DNA from: Alphaproteobacteria bacterium
Lineage (GTDB): Bacteria > Myxococcota_A > UBA796 > GCA-2862545
NCBI GenBank assembly: GCA_020632955.1
Contig: JACKEO010000008.1
Location: 62,001 to 126,000 of the forward strand
DNA length: 64,000 nt
Reading direction: 5' to 3'
The first letter of the stretch is position 1, and each line of letters starts with the position of its first letter. The translations under genes and the position numbers were made by a program. The notes under the pieces are model-generated. The model worked only from the letters and a program-made list of their open reading frames with translations. It was not told where the DNA came from and ran no database searches. Positions 36,679 through 46,200 of this stretch are shown here, piece by piece.

Positions 36679-37563
36679 TCAGGCGGCGGGCGCGCGCCGA
36701 TCCGCGATGCAGGGATCGAGGGCCCAGTCGGACTCCCGGAAGGACTTCGGCGCACCCCGGGCACGCCCGGCCGCCCGCACGTCGAGGAAGCGACGCGCCC
36801 ACCGGCGGGTGCTCTCGGGGTAGCGGAAGCGCCAGGTGCCGCGCTCCTCCACCTTCGCCAGCGTCATCCACGAGAGGTGGAGCGGGTGATCCTGGACGGG
36901 CTCGCCGGCGAAGGGGCCCTCGGTGAACACGGGCAGCCCGAAGGGATCGACGTCGAGCGCGCCGTCGTCGGGCGGGCGCCCCACGGCGTCGGCCCAGTCG
37001 AGGAGGGCCTGGAGCTCGTCGGGCACCGCGTGCTTGCGCGCCAGCTCGATGAAGCTGCGCCCGCAGGCCTCGGCATCGGCGTGGGCGCGGTGGGCATCCA
37101 CCAGCTCGACGCCGAGCCGCCGCGACACGTCGGACAGCTTGTGCCCCTTGGCCGTGGGGAAGTGCTTCATCGACACGTCGACGGTGTCGATCGTGGCGAT
37201 GGGCTCACGCCAGGGGACGCCGGCCAGCAGGAACTCGCGCACCAGGAAGGCGTGATCGAAGGGCACGTTGTGGGCCACGCCCACCGACCCCGACAGCAGC
37301 TCGGCCACCTCCTCGGCGATGACGGCGAAGGGCGGCTTGCCGGCGAGATCCTCGTCGCGGATGCCCGTGATCTCGGTGACCTTGCGGGGCACCGGGATGC
37401 CGGGGTTCACCAGGTGGGAGACCACGCGTTGCCCCGCGACCGCCCCCTCCTCGTCGAGGCGGAAGACGACGAGGGCCACCTCGATCACGCGATCGCCCGC
37501 GAACGGGTCGAGGCCCGTGGTCTCGGTGTCGAAGGCGACGATGTCGAGGTTCTTCCACTTCAT
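36679..37563 (-). CDS. DnaQ-like 3'-5' exonuclease
   Basis: A 294-residue DEDDh exonuclease. Exo I is VAFDTETTGLDP (D12, E14), Exo II is VAHNVPFDHAF (D103), and Exo III is HRAHADAEA (H158, D163). The first 185 residues form the domain found in the DNA polymerase III epsilon subunit and stand-alone exonucleases. The C-terminal 110 residues have no recognisable motif and contain a Trp/Arg-rich segment (RFRYPESTRRWARRFL). It precedes the Bax1-XPB pair by 43 bases on the same strand and may belong to the same repair transcript. Proofreading versus repair cannot be decided from the sequence. Confidence 0.88.
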   Translation of the reverse strand: MKWKNLDIVAFDTETTGLDPFAGDRVIEVALVVFRLDEEGAVAGQRVVSHLVNPGIPVPRKVTEITGIRDEDLAGKPPFAVIAEEVAELLSGSVGVAHNVPFDHAFLVREFLLAGVPWREPIATIDTVDVSMKHFPTAKGHKLSDVSRRLGVELVDAHRAHADAEACGRSFIELARKHAVPDELQALLDWADAVGRPPDDGALDVDPFGLPVFTEGPFAGEPVQDHPLHLSWMTLAKVEERGTWRFRYPESTRRWARRFLDVRAAGRARGAPKSFRESDWALDPCIADRRAPAA

Positions 37564-37617
37564 GCGCCCCGACTATCGCAGGTCCTCCCGTCCGCCGGAC
37601 AGAATCCGTCCGCGTGA

Positions 37618-38181
37618 TCACCCCGTGGATCCATGCACCAGGCGCCTCACCGCCTCCTGCGCCGCCCGCTCCGCGGCAGCCCGCCCGACGCGCCACTGCG
37701 CGTGGGCCTGGGGTCCCACCTCGTTGGCCAGGCCCAGCACCGCCACGAAGGGCACGCCGGCCTCGGCCGCGGCCCAGGCCACCCCCCAGGCCTCCATGTG
37801 CTCCACCCCCCACGCGCCCGCGCGCGCGGCGACCAGTGCCGGATCGGTCGTGACGGCGTGCACCGTGAGCACGTCCGCGCGGGGCAGCCCCAGGCGGGCC
37901 GCGAGCGCCTCGTCCGAGGCGAGCACGGGCGCCGGCGCCGGATCGTAGCCGCGACCCAGGTCGGCCACGCCCCCCTCCAGCCCCAGCCGGGCGGAGGCCA
38001 CGGCGCCGCCGGGGGCGGGCCCCCCCGGGTAGGCGCCGGCCGAGCCCACGAGGACCACGGCCTCCGGACGCCGCACCGCGAGGAGTCGTGCCGCGGCCGC
38101 CGCCGCACGCAGCGCCCCGATGCCCAGGGCCACCCCCTCCAGCGGGCCCAGCTCGGCCTCGACGGCGGCAACCACAAGCAC
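37618..38181 (-). CDS. mqnB: Futalosine hydrolase
   Basis: A 187-residue nucleosidase of the MTA/SAH nucleosidase fold. It would release hypoxanthine from futalosine in the alternative (futalosine) route to menaquinone. Seen: VLVVAAVEAELGPL at the N terminus, VLVGSAGAYPGG, VTTDPALVAARAGAWGVEHMEAWG (the VExME motif with the ribose-binding Glu) and GLANEVGPQAHAQWRVGRAA, matching the catalytic Asn/Asp loop of MqnB-like proteins. GTG 38181 has GGGAGG eight bases upstream. It is somewhat shorter than typical members (about 220 residues). It could be another purine nucleosidase; no other mqn gene is in the window. Confidence 0.75.
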   Translation of the reverse strand: MLVVAAVEAELGPLEGVALGIGALRAAAAAARLLAVRRPEAVVLVGSAGAYPGGPAPGGAVASARLGLEGGVADLGRGYDPAPAPVLASDEALAARLGLPRADVLTVHAVTTDPALVAARAGAWGVEHMEAWGVAWAAAEAGVPFVAVLGLANEVGPQAHAQWRVGRAAAERAAQEAVRRLVHGSTG

Positions 38182-38279
38182 GCGACACCTCCCGCGACGC
38201 CCTCCGGTACTCCGCCGCCACCGCGCCGCGCCCGCGACGCACCCCGGTCCGACCGGTCCCGGGAGCGGATTCCAGCATT

Positions 38280-38335
38280 TTTCATCGAAGGTCGAGGCGT
38301 GAAAGTCCGATGAAACAGACACCGGTACCGTACCG
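38280..38335. promoter_or_regulatory. Candidate TetR operator region
   Basis: Between divergent mqnB and the TetR gene. TTTCATCG (38280-38287) and CGATGAAA (38308-38315) form an inverted repeat with a 20-base gap. Just downstream is the perfect 13-bp palindrome CGGTACCGTACCG (38323-38335), 30 bases before the regulator start. Either could be the autoregulatory site. The region is less GC-rich than its surroundings. Confidence 0.5.
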
Positions 38336-38365
38336 CCCGAAGATGGGGCCCCTCCTGAGGTGACC

Positions 38366-38959
38366 ATGTCCGTCGAACGCCGCCGCATCAGCCGTGGCCG
38401 CATCCTCCAGGGTGCGATCGAGATCCTCGACCTCGGGGTCTACGGCGACCTCACGGTCGATGCGCTCGCACGATCGCTGCGGATGTCGAAGTCCACGCTC
38501 TACAAGTACTTCACCAGCAAGGACGACGTGATCGTCGCCCTGGTGGACGCGGCCTGCGCCGACACCGAGGAGGAGCTCGCCGCGGTGGACCGCACCAGCG
38601 GGCGCACCACCGAGGTCCTGGAGCAGCTGGTGGAGGTGCTCGCGCGCTACGCCGACCGCATCCCCCGCGCCGTGGTGCTGCAGCAGGCCCGTCTCCCCAC
38701 GGCCTGCCAGGACCGCCTGCAGCTGACCCGTGCCGCCGTGGGCCAGGCCCTCGCCGACGTCCTGCACCGGGGCGTGGAGCGGCACGAGCTCGCCTGGTCG
38801 GACCCCGGCCTCGCCGCCGTCACCTTCCTCGCGGGCGCCGACGCCGCGATGAAGGCCAGCGCCCGCGGGGAGCTCTCGCTCGACCGCGGCGCGGCCGTCC
38901 GTCGCCTGCTCGCGCTGTACCGCCTCGGGCTGGTCGAGGGTCAGCGCTCCGCGGCCTGA
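38366..38959 (+). CDS. TetR/AcrR family transcriptional regulator
   Basis: 197 residues. The N-terminal DNA-binding domain (about 8-58) shows RISRGRILQGAIEILDLGVY followed by LTVDALARSLRMSKSTLYKYF, the classic TetR helix-turn-helix with the K-S-T-L-Y-K-Y-F end, and SKDDVIVALVDAA. The C-terminal ligand-binding domain (about 60-195) is helical and not assignable to a ligand class. ATG 38366 has GAGG five bases before it; GTG 38360 is an alternative start. It is divergent from mqnB, with palindromes in the gap. The downstream gene is convergent, so this regulator may be monocistronic. Confidence 0.92.
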   Translation: MSVERRRISRGRILQGAIEILDLGVYGDLTVDALARSLRMSKSTLYKYFTSKDDVIVALVDAACADTEEELAAVDRTSGRTTEVLEQLVEVLARYADRIPRAVVLQQARLPTACQDRLQLTRAAVGQALADVLHRGVERHELAWSDPGLAAVTFLAGADAAMKASARGELSLDRGAAVRRLLALYRLGLVEGQRSAA

Positions 38960-38983
38960 TCCCGCAGGCGCACCCTCGGCCCC

Positions 38984-41338
38984 TCAGCAGCCGTCGGGGA
39001 TCGTCCCGCCACCCCAGCGCGCGGCCTCGAGGCACTGCAGCGGCACGCTCCAGCGCCGCGAGGCCTCGAGGTGCGGCCGCTTGGGCGTGGGCTCCGGTGT
39101 GGCCGCGGGGAGGCCCGTGGGCACCGGGTAGAGGCTCCACCACGCCGGCGCGGCGCCGCCCCGGGTGAGCCGCCAGGTGGCGTCCTCGCCCTGGCCCACG
39201 TCGATCACCGGGAGCATGCGCGCGAACAGGGCGTGGTAGTCGCCCAGCCGCACGCGCACGGACCCCATGTCCTGGGAGCCGAGCAGCCAGTCCTTCGGCG
39301 CGCCCGGTGCCGGGACCCCGGCCAGGCGGGCACGGGTGACGGCGTCCACGGCGGCGCGACGAGCCCGTGCGGCGAGGTCGGGACCGTCGGCGCCGATCCA
39401 CGCGGGCATCGAGGCCGAGAGGTGCTCGAAGGTGCGCGTGAACCCGCCCTCGGCATCCAGCCGGTGCACCGACACGAGCACGTCGGGCTGCGTGCCCTCC
39501 ACGCCGCGTCCCACGTGGCGGCGGAGCAGGTGGCCGAGCGCGTGGGTGGCCAGCTCGGCGGCGAGCCCGGGGTCCGGGTGGGCGCCGTCGACGGCCTGGC
39601 GCAGCCAGAGCGCCACGTCCGATCCGTCGGCGCTGCCCCCGTCGGTGGTGAGCACCACCCGCAGCGGCACCGCCGGCTCGCCCCGGTCGTTGCGATGCCA
39701 CAGCGGCAGCACGTGCACCGCCGTCTCCAGGCCGTCCGGGTCGAGCAGGCGGACCTCGAGGGCCAGGGACTCGAGGGTCGACAGGTCCAGCTCCTCGCCC
39801 GGCCTGCCGTCCACCTGCACCGTGTCGGCCACCGCCACCATCCCGCTGGCGCGATCGCGGCCGAGGGGGTCGAGCGCGAAGACCATCGAGGCGTCCGACA
39901 CCGCCGCCACGGTGCCCCGGTGGCTCGCGACGAGCACGCCCCCCACCCCGCCGTCGGGCGCGCGCACCGCGGCCTGCAGGCTCACGTGCACCGTCCAGGC
40001 GTCCTTCCAGACCTGCACGGTGGTGCGCCAGAGGAAGGGCAGCGGCGTGGCGTCCCACGGGGGCGGCCGCAGGTCGAGGGTCTTGAAGTCCGCGTCCTCG
40101 TCCTCGCGGTACTCCACCCAGCACCACTCCGGCACGAGGCGGAAGTCCAGGCGGTGGTGGGAGGGCAGCGACGGGTGGGTGGCCAGGGCCTCCTGCAGCG
40201 CCGGCTGCAGGGCGTCCACGGCCTGCCGATCCGCGGCCACCCAGTCGGCCAGGGGCGCGGGCAGGGCGGCGGGCGCCGCCGGCGGGGCCAGCACGGCCGC
40301 CACCTGGGCCGCGGGCAGCTCCCCACACGCGAGACGGGCCTGGTGGCCCTGCGCCTTCACCAGCTCCACCAGCACCACGGCGCGCTCCTCCGGGGAGCCC
40401 GCACCGAGCCGCAGCACGCCGTCGGGAGACCGGCGGATGCCCGTGTAGGGGAGCACGCCCAGCCCGTCCCGCACCGCCTCCAGCGCCTCCTCGGGGGTGT
40501 GCAGCTGCGCGATCAGCTCGGGCATCAGCGGCGGCGGGGACGGCAGGGGGAGGTCCCGCCACAGGTCGGCGAACGAGGCCTGCAGGGCACCCGCCGGGGT
40601 GTCGGGCACCAGGTGCACCACCTGCACGGGGCCGTCGCCCAGCGCGAGGTCGACGGGCTCGAAGCCCTCCACCGACAGGCGGGCCCCCTGCCCCGCCGGG
40701 CCCCGCCAGGGCAGCACCGGCGCCTCCCGCGTCACCTCCTCGCCGTCCACCTCGAGCAGGCCCGCGGCGCGCGGCGCCCGCCCCGCGGGATCCACGGCGA
40801 GCACGTCCACGGCTTGCCGGCCGTCGTCCAGCCGGGGCGGACCGATCAGGCGCAGGGCGCTCCACGCGCTCTCCACCTGCATGCGCAGCACCGCGTCGGC
40901 GGGACGCGCGTCCACCGCGAAGACGAAGGTGACCTGGACGCGCCGCGCGCCCGACGGCGGGATCTGGACCCACCGGGCCTCGCCCTCCTGAGGCACGGCC
41001 GGGAGGTCCTCCCCGTCGACGCGCAGCAGCACCCGCGAGCGCTCGAAGGTGACGCCGCGCGCCGCGGTCTGCAGGCCGTCGAACTCCACGGGCAGGGCGA
41101 GGAAGAGCGTGAGGTCGACCTCCACCCGCGCCCCCTCCCCCGCGTGGGCCTCCACGAAGCGCAGCGCGTCCACGTGGGCCCGATGGGTGGGCGCCACCAC
41201 CTCCCGCTGCACCGGGTCCAGGCGCTCCACGCCAGGCGTCGTCGAGGACGGCATCGCCACCCCCTCCTCCTCCTGTTCCGGCGGGGCGGGACAGGCGGAG
41301 AGGAGCAGCGCCAGCAGCCACGGCGCGCGCGGCCTCAC
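38984..41338 (-). CDS. Large lipoprotein with transglutaminase-like segment
   Basis: 784 residues with a lipoprotein signal (LLALLLSAC, Cys16). The centre (about 330-480) reads like a transglutaminase-like fold: AGSPEERAVVLVELVKAQGHQARLACGEL corresponds to the segment after the usual catalytic cysteine, and EWCWVEYREDEDADFKTLDL resembles the HxWxE...D part, though a standard Cys-His-Asp triad is not evident. The flanks are beta-rich. I cannot name a function; similar large lipoproteins occur in myxobacteria-like genomes. GTG 41338 overlaps the bcp stop as GTGA, and no other upstream start gives a signal peptide. Confidence 0.7.
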   Translation of the reverse strand: MRPRAPWLLALLLSACPAPPEQEEEGVAMPSSTTPGVERLDPVQREVVAPTHRAHVDALRFVEAHAGEGARVEVDLTLFLALPVEFDGLQTAARGVTFERSRVLLRVDGEDLPAVPQEGEARWVQIPPSGARRVQVTFVFAVDARPADAVLRMQVESAWSALRLIGPPRLDDGRQAVDVLAVDPAGRAPRAAGLLEVDGEEVTREAPVLPWRGPAGQGARLSVEGFEPVDLALGDGPVQVVHLVPDTPAGALQASFADLWRDLPLPSPPPLMPELIAQLHTPEEALEAVRDGLGVLPYTGIRRSPDGVLRLGAGSPEERAVVLVELVKAQGHQARLACGELPAAQVAAVLAPPAAPAALPAPLADWVAADRQAVDALQPALQEALATHPSLPSHHRLDFRLVPEWCWVEYREDEDADFKTLDLRPPPWDATPLPFLWRTTVQVWKDAWTVHVSLQAAVRAPDGGVGGVLVASHRGTVAAVSDASMVFALDPLGRDRASGMVAVADTVQVDGRPGEELDLSTLESLALEVRLLDPDGLETAVHVLPLWHRNDRGEPAVPLRVVLTTDGGSADGSDVALWLRQAVDGAHPDPGLAAELATHALGHLLRRHVGRGVEGTQPDVLVSVHRLDAEGGFTRTFEHLSASMPAWIGADGPDLAARARRAAVDAVTRARLAGVPAPGAPKDWLLGSQDMGSVRVRLGDYHALFARMLPVIDVGQGEDATWRLTRGGAAPAWWSLYPVPTGLPAATPEPTPKRPHLEASRRWSVPLQCLEAARWGGGTIPDGC

Positions 41339-41805
41339 GGCGCGAGCAGCTCCCGAGCCGACGCCAGGACCGCGTCCGCGTGGCCCTTCACCTTCACGTT
41401 CGTCCACACGGCCACCACGCGCCCCTGCACGTCGAACAGGAAGGTGGTGCGCCGGATGCCCTCGAAGACGCGTCCGTAGAGCTTCTTCTCGCCCCACACG
41501 CCCCACGGCCCGAGCACGACGTGATCCGGGTCGGAGAGCAGCGGGTAGGCGAGCCCGTGCTTGCCGGCGAACCGCGCCTGGGCCGTCACGCTGTCGGCCG
41601 AGATGCCGAGCACCCGCACGCCGAGGGCCGCCAGCTCCCCCTCGAGGTCGCGGAAGTCGCAGGCCTCCGTGGTGCAGCCCGGCGTGCTGGCCTTCGGGTA
41701 GAAGAAGACCGCCACCGGGTGGCCGCGCAGGCTGGACCAGCGCACGTCGCGCCCCTCCTGGTCCTGCAGCGTGAAGTCGTCGGGTTGGTCACCGATGGCG
41801 AGCAC
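41335..41805 (-). CDS. bcp: Peroxiredoxin, Bcp/PrxQ type
   Basis: A 156-residue thiol peroxidase that reduces hydroperoxides with thioredoxin. Motifs: FFYPKASTPGCTTEACDFRD, with peroxidatic Cys44 and resolving Cys49 five residues later (the PrxQ arrangement), GISADSVTAQARFAGKHGLAYPLLSD and GIRRTTFLFD. Full length for the family. It starts at GTG 41805 with GGAGG six bases upstream. The stop overlaps the start of the large lipoprotein by GTGA. It is cytosolic. Confidence 0.95.
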   Translation of the reverse strand: MLAIGDQPDDFTLQDQEGRDVRWSSLRGHPVAVFFYPKASTPGCTTEACDFRDLEGELAALGVRVLGISADSVTAQARFAGKHGLAYPLLSDPDHVVLGPWGVWGEKKLYGRVFEGIRRTTFLFDVQGRVVAVWTNVKVKGHADAVLASARELLAP

Positions 41806-41823
41806 GGGGCCTCCGGGCGGGGG

Positions 41824-43125
41824 TCAGGGTCGGGCGGGCGTGAGCACGGACCCTCGCACACCGTCGCGGAGGCGTCCGTCACGAAAGACCGCGCGCCCGC
41901 GCAGGTAGGTGGCCACGGGACGCCCGCGGAGCGTGAAGCCGTGGAAGGGCGACCACGCCGACCACGACCGCGAGGCCACGTCGACCACGTGGTCGGCCTC
42001 GGTGTCGACGAGGAGCAGGTCGGCGTCGAAGCCGACCTCGAGGCGCCCGACGCGCGGCAGGCCCACGAGGCGCGCCGGCGCGTCGGCCGTCCAGCTGGCC
42101 ACCTGCGTGAGCGACACGTCCCCCCGCGCGGCCCGGTCCACCAGCAGCGGCAGCATGGCCCCCATCGCCGGCATGCCCCGCAGCGTCTGCGGGTAGGGCA
42201 GGTCCTTGCCCTGCACCGGCGTGGCCACGTGCCCCGAGCCCAGGGCCACCAGCGTGCCGTCGCGCAGGGCCTCCCACAGGGCCGCCACGTCGCCGGGCCC
42301 CCGCAGCGGCGGATCCACCACGGCGCGCGTGCCGAGCCGTCGGTAGGCGCTGTCGGCGCGGACGAAGAGGTGGGGCACGGTGGCCTGGCCCGTGATGCTC
42401 TCCGACGCCACCTCGGCGAAGGCCGCGAGCTCGGCGGCGCTGGAGATCCGCCCGAAGTGCAGCCGCTGGCCGTGGGTGCGCGCTGCCCGACCCGCGGCGA
42501 GGATCACCGCCGCGGCCAGCTCCGGCGGGTAGATCCGCGAGTGCTCCGTGGGGTCGTGGGCGCCCTGGTAGAGCAGCTCGCGCTGGGGGAGGGCCGCGGG
42601 GTCCTGGCCCTCCACCACCACCCAGCGCGGCGAGGCCGCCATCACCGCCGGCAGCGCCGCCAGCGAGGCAGGACGCGGGCCACACCACCGCCCCACCGGC
42701 AGGTGCAGGCCCACGGCACGTCCGGGCGCGCGCAGCGCGTCGAGGCGGCTCTCGTCGACGCTGGTGAGCACGCCGAGGTGCACGCGGGCATGCCGCGCGG
42801 CGTGCTCCAGCGCCTCCTCCACGTCGTCGGCGTCGACCACCCGGGACTGGAGGTCCACCGCCACCACGGACGTGACGCCGGCGGACGCGGCGGCGCCCGT
42901 CTCGCGGGCGAGGGCCTCGCCGTCGCCCTGCAGCGGCACCGCCACCAACGGGTCCACCGCGCCGGGGAGCACGGTGAGGCCCGCGGCATCCACCTGCTCG
43001 CCCTCGCGCCGCGCGAGCTCGGGACCGATCTGCTCGATGACGCCGTCGACGACCACGAGGTCGCCGGTGACGACGCGGTCCGGCAACACGAGCCGCGCCC
43101 GACGGATGGTCAGTGTTCCGGACAT
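41824..43125 (-). CDS. Dihydroorotase-like amidohydrolase lacking metal ligands
   Basis: A 433-residue protein with the class-I dihydroorotase layout: an N-terminal beta sandwich (TLTIRRARLVLPDRVV, VVVDGVIEQIG), the entry TVLPGAVDP, a barrel, then LVGLPRVGRLEVGFDADLLLVD and a C-terminal beta segment WSAWSPFHGFTLRGRPVATYLRG. The metal-binding HxH that follows the first strand is replaced (DPLVAV at 58-63, where DxHxH is expected), and the late DHAPH reads SGHVAT. It is therefore probably not a working dihydroorotase; it may be a structural, PyrC-prime-like subunit or a repurposed enzyme. No pyrB or carbamoyl-phosphate gene is adjacent. The start is an ATG at 43125. Confidence 0.82.
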   Translation of the reverse strand: MSGTLTIRRARLVLPDRVVTGDLVVVDGVIEQIGPELARREGEQVDAAGLTVLPGAVDPLVAVPLQGDGEALARETGAAASAGVTSVVAVDLQSRVVDADDVEEALEHAARHARVHLGVLTSVDESRLDALRAPGRAVGLHLPVGRWCGPRPASLAALPAVMAASPRWVVVEGQDPAALPQRELLYQGAHDPTEHSRIYPPELAAAVILAAGRAARTHGQRLHFGRISSAAELAAFAEVASESITGQATVPHLFVRADSAYRRLGTRAVVDPPLRGPGDVAALWEALRDGTLVALGSGHVATPVQGKDLPYPQTLRGMPAMGAMLPLLVDRAARGDVSLTQVASWTADAPARLVGLPRVGRLEVGFDADLLLVDTEADHVVDVASRSWSAWSPFHGFTLRGRPVATYLRGRAVFRDGRLRDGVRGSVLTPARP

Positions 43126-43260
43126 CCAGACTCCGGGGGCGCTCTAACGCACCCCGTCGCGCACGGGTCCGCGCCGGCGACGAAGGCGACACGGGACACG
43201 AGACGACTCATGACCGCCCCATCTGGGCCGACTGTGTCGCCGGTGGCCTCGCCCTTCGGC

Positions 43261-43266
43261 TACCCT
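43261..43266 (+). promoter_or_regulatory. Possible -10 element TACCCT
   Basis: In GGCTACCCTGCG (43258-43269), 20 bases before the start of the thrombospondin-repeat lipoprotein. It differs in one base from the motif before the AAA+ gene at 30424. No clear -35 box is visible. Confidence 0.35.
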
Positions 43267-43285
43267 GCGACCCACGAGGATGCCG

Positions 43286-46200
43286 ATGAACCGATGCACA
43301 CCCGCCTGGCTGCCGGCGGCGTTCGTGCTCTGCGCCTGCCAGAGCCTGGGGGGGGACGTCTCCGAGCTCGAGCTGTCGTACACCACGGTCGACGTGGTGC
43401 TCGATCCCGCGGAGGCCGTGGGACGCCCCGCCTCCGCCACGCTCACGATCGCGAACCCGCACGCCTACACGCTCTACGTGTCGCCCTCCACGTTCGTGGG
43501 GGAGGGCACCGAGGTGCTCACCGTGCAGCCCTCGCGTCGCGACCAGGAGCTGCCCCCCGAGGCCAGCCTCGACCTCCGCGTGCAGTTCACGCCGGCCGCC
43601 GAGGTGTGGGCCCGCGGAGGCATCGAGGGCTCCCTCGAGCTGATCGTGGGCGCCTTCACGTCGGACGCCAACGCCGGAGCCCCCGCCGAGGCCCGACGCC
43701 AGGCCGACCCGAGCAGCTGGATCGCCCAGAAGGTGTCGCTGCCGTTCACGCTGTCGTGGCGCTGTGATCTCGACGAGGACGGGGTCAACGGACGCACCTG
43801 CGGCGGTGACGACTGCGACGACACCGATGCGGCGATCAAGCCGGGGGCCGAGGAGCTCTGCGACGAGATCGACAACGACTGCGACAGCATGATCGACGAG
43901 GACCCGCCCAACGAGGGCACCACCTGGTTCAAGGACGCCGACGAGGACACCTACGGCGACGAGGGCCGCTTCACGCGCATCTGCGGCACCACCCCGCCGG
44001 GCAAGGGCTACGTCAAGCGCGGGGGCGACTGCGACGACGACGACGCCGAGATCGCCCCGAACAAGATCGAGGTCTGCGGCGACGACATCGACCAGGACTG
44101 CGTCGACGGCGCCGACAACGGCTGCGCGGTCGACACCGACACCGACGTGCTGCGGGACGACCGCGACGGCGACGGGCTGAAGGACGACGAGGAGGATCTC
44201 GACGGCGACGGCGTGCTCGATCCGGGCGAGACGGATCCCGACGACTCCGACACCGACGACGACGGGCTGTCGGACGGCGCGGAGCGCAAGAACTACGGCT
44301 CCGATCCCCGCTTGAAGGACACCGACAGCGACGGCGTGGACGACTACGCCGAGGTCATCGTCCACCTCTCCAACCCCCGGCTCGCCGACACCGACCTCGA
44401 CGGCCTGGAGGACGGCGAGGAGCTGCTCGTCCCCTGCTGGAGCGACTCGGCGAAGGTCTGCCCCACCAGCCTCACGAAGGCCGACACCGACGAGGACGGG
44501 CTCACCGACGCCGAGGAGGTGCTCGTCTGGTTCACCGATCCCCTCGACCGCGACACCGACGACGACCAGCTCGACGACGGGCTCGAGATCACCCACGACT
44601 GCGACCCCTTCGACCAGGACACCGACGACGACGGCGCCAAGGACGGCGTCGAGGTGGTGGTGCACGGGGCGTCCTGCCGCAAGAGCGACACCGACGAGGA
44701 CGGCATCGGCGACGCCGAGGAGATCTTCCGCGCGTGCCCCGCGGTGCTCGGCTGCACCACGTACAACTTCATCGAGTGCCCCACGGATCCGAACGCGAGC
44801 GACACCGACCTCGACGGCCTGTCGGACGCCGACGAGATCAACGTCCACGGCACCGATCCCCTCGAGCCCGACAGCGACTGCGACGGCCTGGACGACGCCG
44901 CCGAGATCGCCGGCGGGGCCGACCCCCTCGATCCCGACAGCGACGACGACGGCCTGTCGGACTTCGACGAGCTCACCAAGTGGTTCACGAACCCGAAGAA
45001 GAAGGACACCGACGGCGACGGCTACGAGGACGCCTACGAGATCGACGTGCTGGGCACGAGCCCGCGCAAGGCCGACACCGACGGTGACGGGCTCACCGAC
45101 GGCGCCGAGCTCATGGTCCACGAGACCGACCCCACCGACAACGACTCCGACGACGACGGCCTCTTCGACGGCGAGGAGATCGCCGCCGGCACCGATCCCC
45201 ACCTCTACGACACCGACGAGGACCTCCGCAGCGACGGCGACGAGCTGAAGGTGCAGCCCTTCACCGACCCCCTCGACCAGGACTCCGACGACGACGGCCT
45301 CATCGACGGGCTCGAGCTCTTCGCCCAGTTCCCGCCCAGCGATCCGAACGATCCCGACTCCGACGACGACCTGCTCAACGACCTCGAGGAGTTCAACGCC
45401 GGCTCCCGCTCCGACAAGAGCGACACCGACGAGGACGGCATCAGCGACTACGACGAGGTGAAGGTCTACCGCACGAAGCCCGACCAGAAGGACACCGACG
45501 CCGACGGCCTCGACGACTTCGCCGAGATCTTCACCCACGGCACCAGCGCGCTCCACGCCGACACCGACGAGGACGGCATCAACGACTTCCGCGAGATCAA
45601 CGAGTTCCACACGAACCCGCTCGTGCAGGACACCGACAACGACGGCCTCACCGATCCGCAGGAGCTCGACGTCCACCACACGCTGCCCAACGTGGCCGAC
45701 ACCGACGAGGACGGCCTCAAGGACGGCGCCGAGGTCACCCTCGGGTCGAACCCGCTGGTGAAGGACACCGACATGGACGGCCTGGAGGACGGGGAGGAGG
45801 TCAACGACGCCCACTCCAGCCCCATCCTGGTCGACACCGATCGCGACGGCCTCGACGACTACATGGAGTTCAAGACGCTGGGCACCAACCCGTCGGTCGT
45901 CGACTCCGACACCGACGGGCTCAACGACGGCGACGAGATCGAGATGGGCACCGACCCGCTCGTGATCGAGGCGCACGTCTTCCGCGGCCTGGCCGAGCTC
46001 GTGCCCGGCGACCTCGTCATCAGCGAGGTCTTCACCGAGACCACCGCCTGCGCCGACGCGCAGATCGAGTACGTCGAGATCGCGAACGTCTCGGGCGAGC
46101 TGGTGAAGCTGCAGGGCGTCACGCTCGACATGCGCACCGGCATCCTCCAGCCGCTGGCGATCCGCAGCGCGCCCGACTGGGTGCTCACGCCGGGCGAGCA

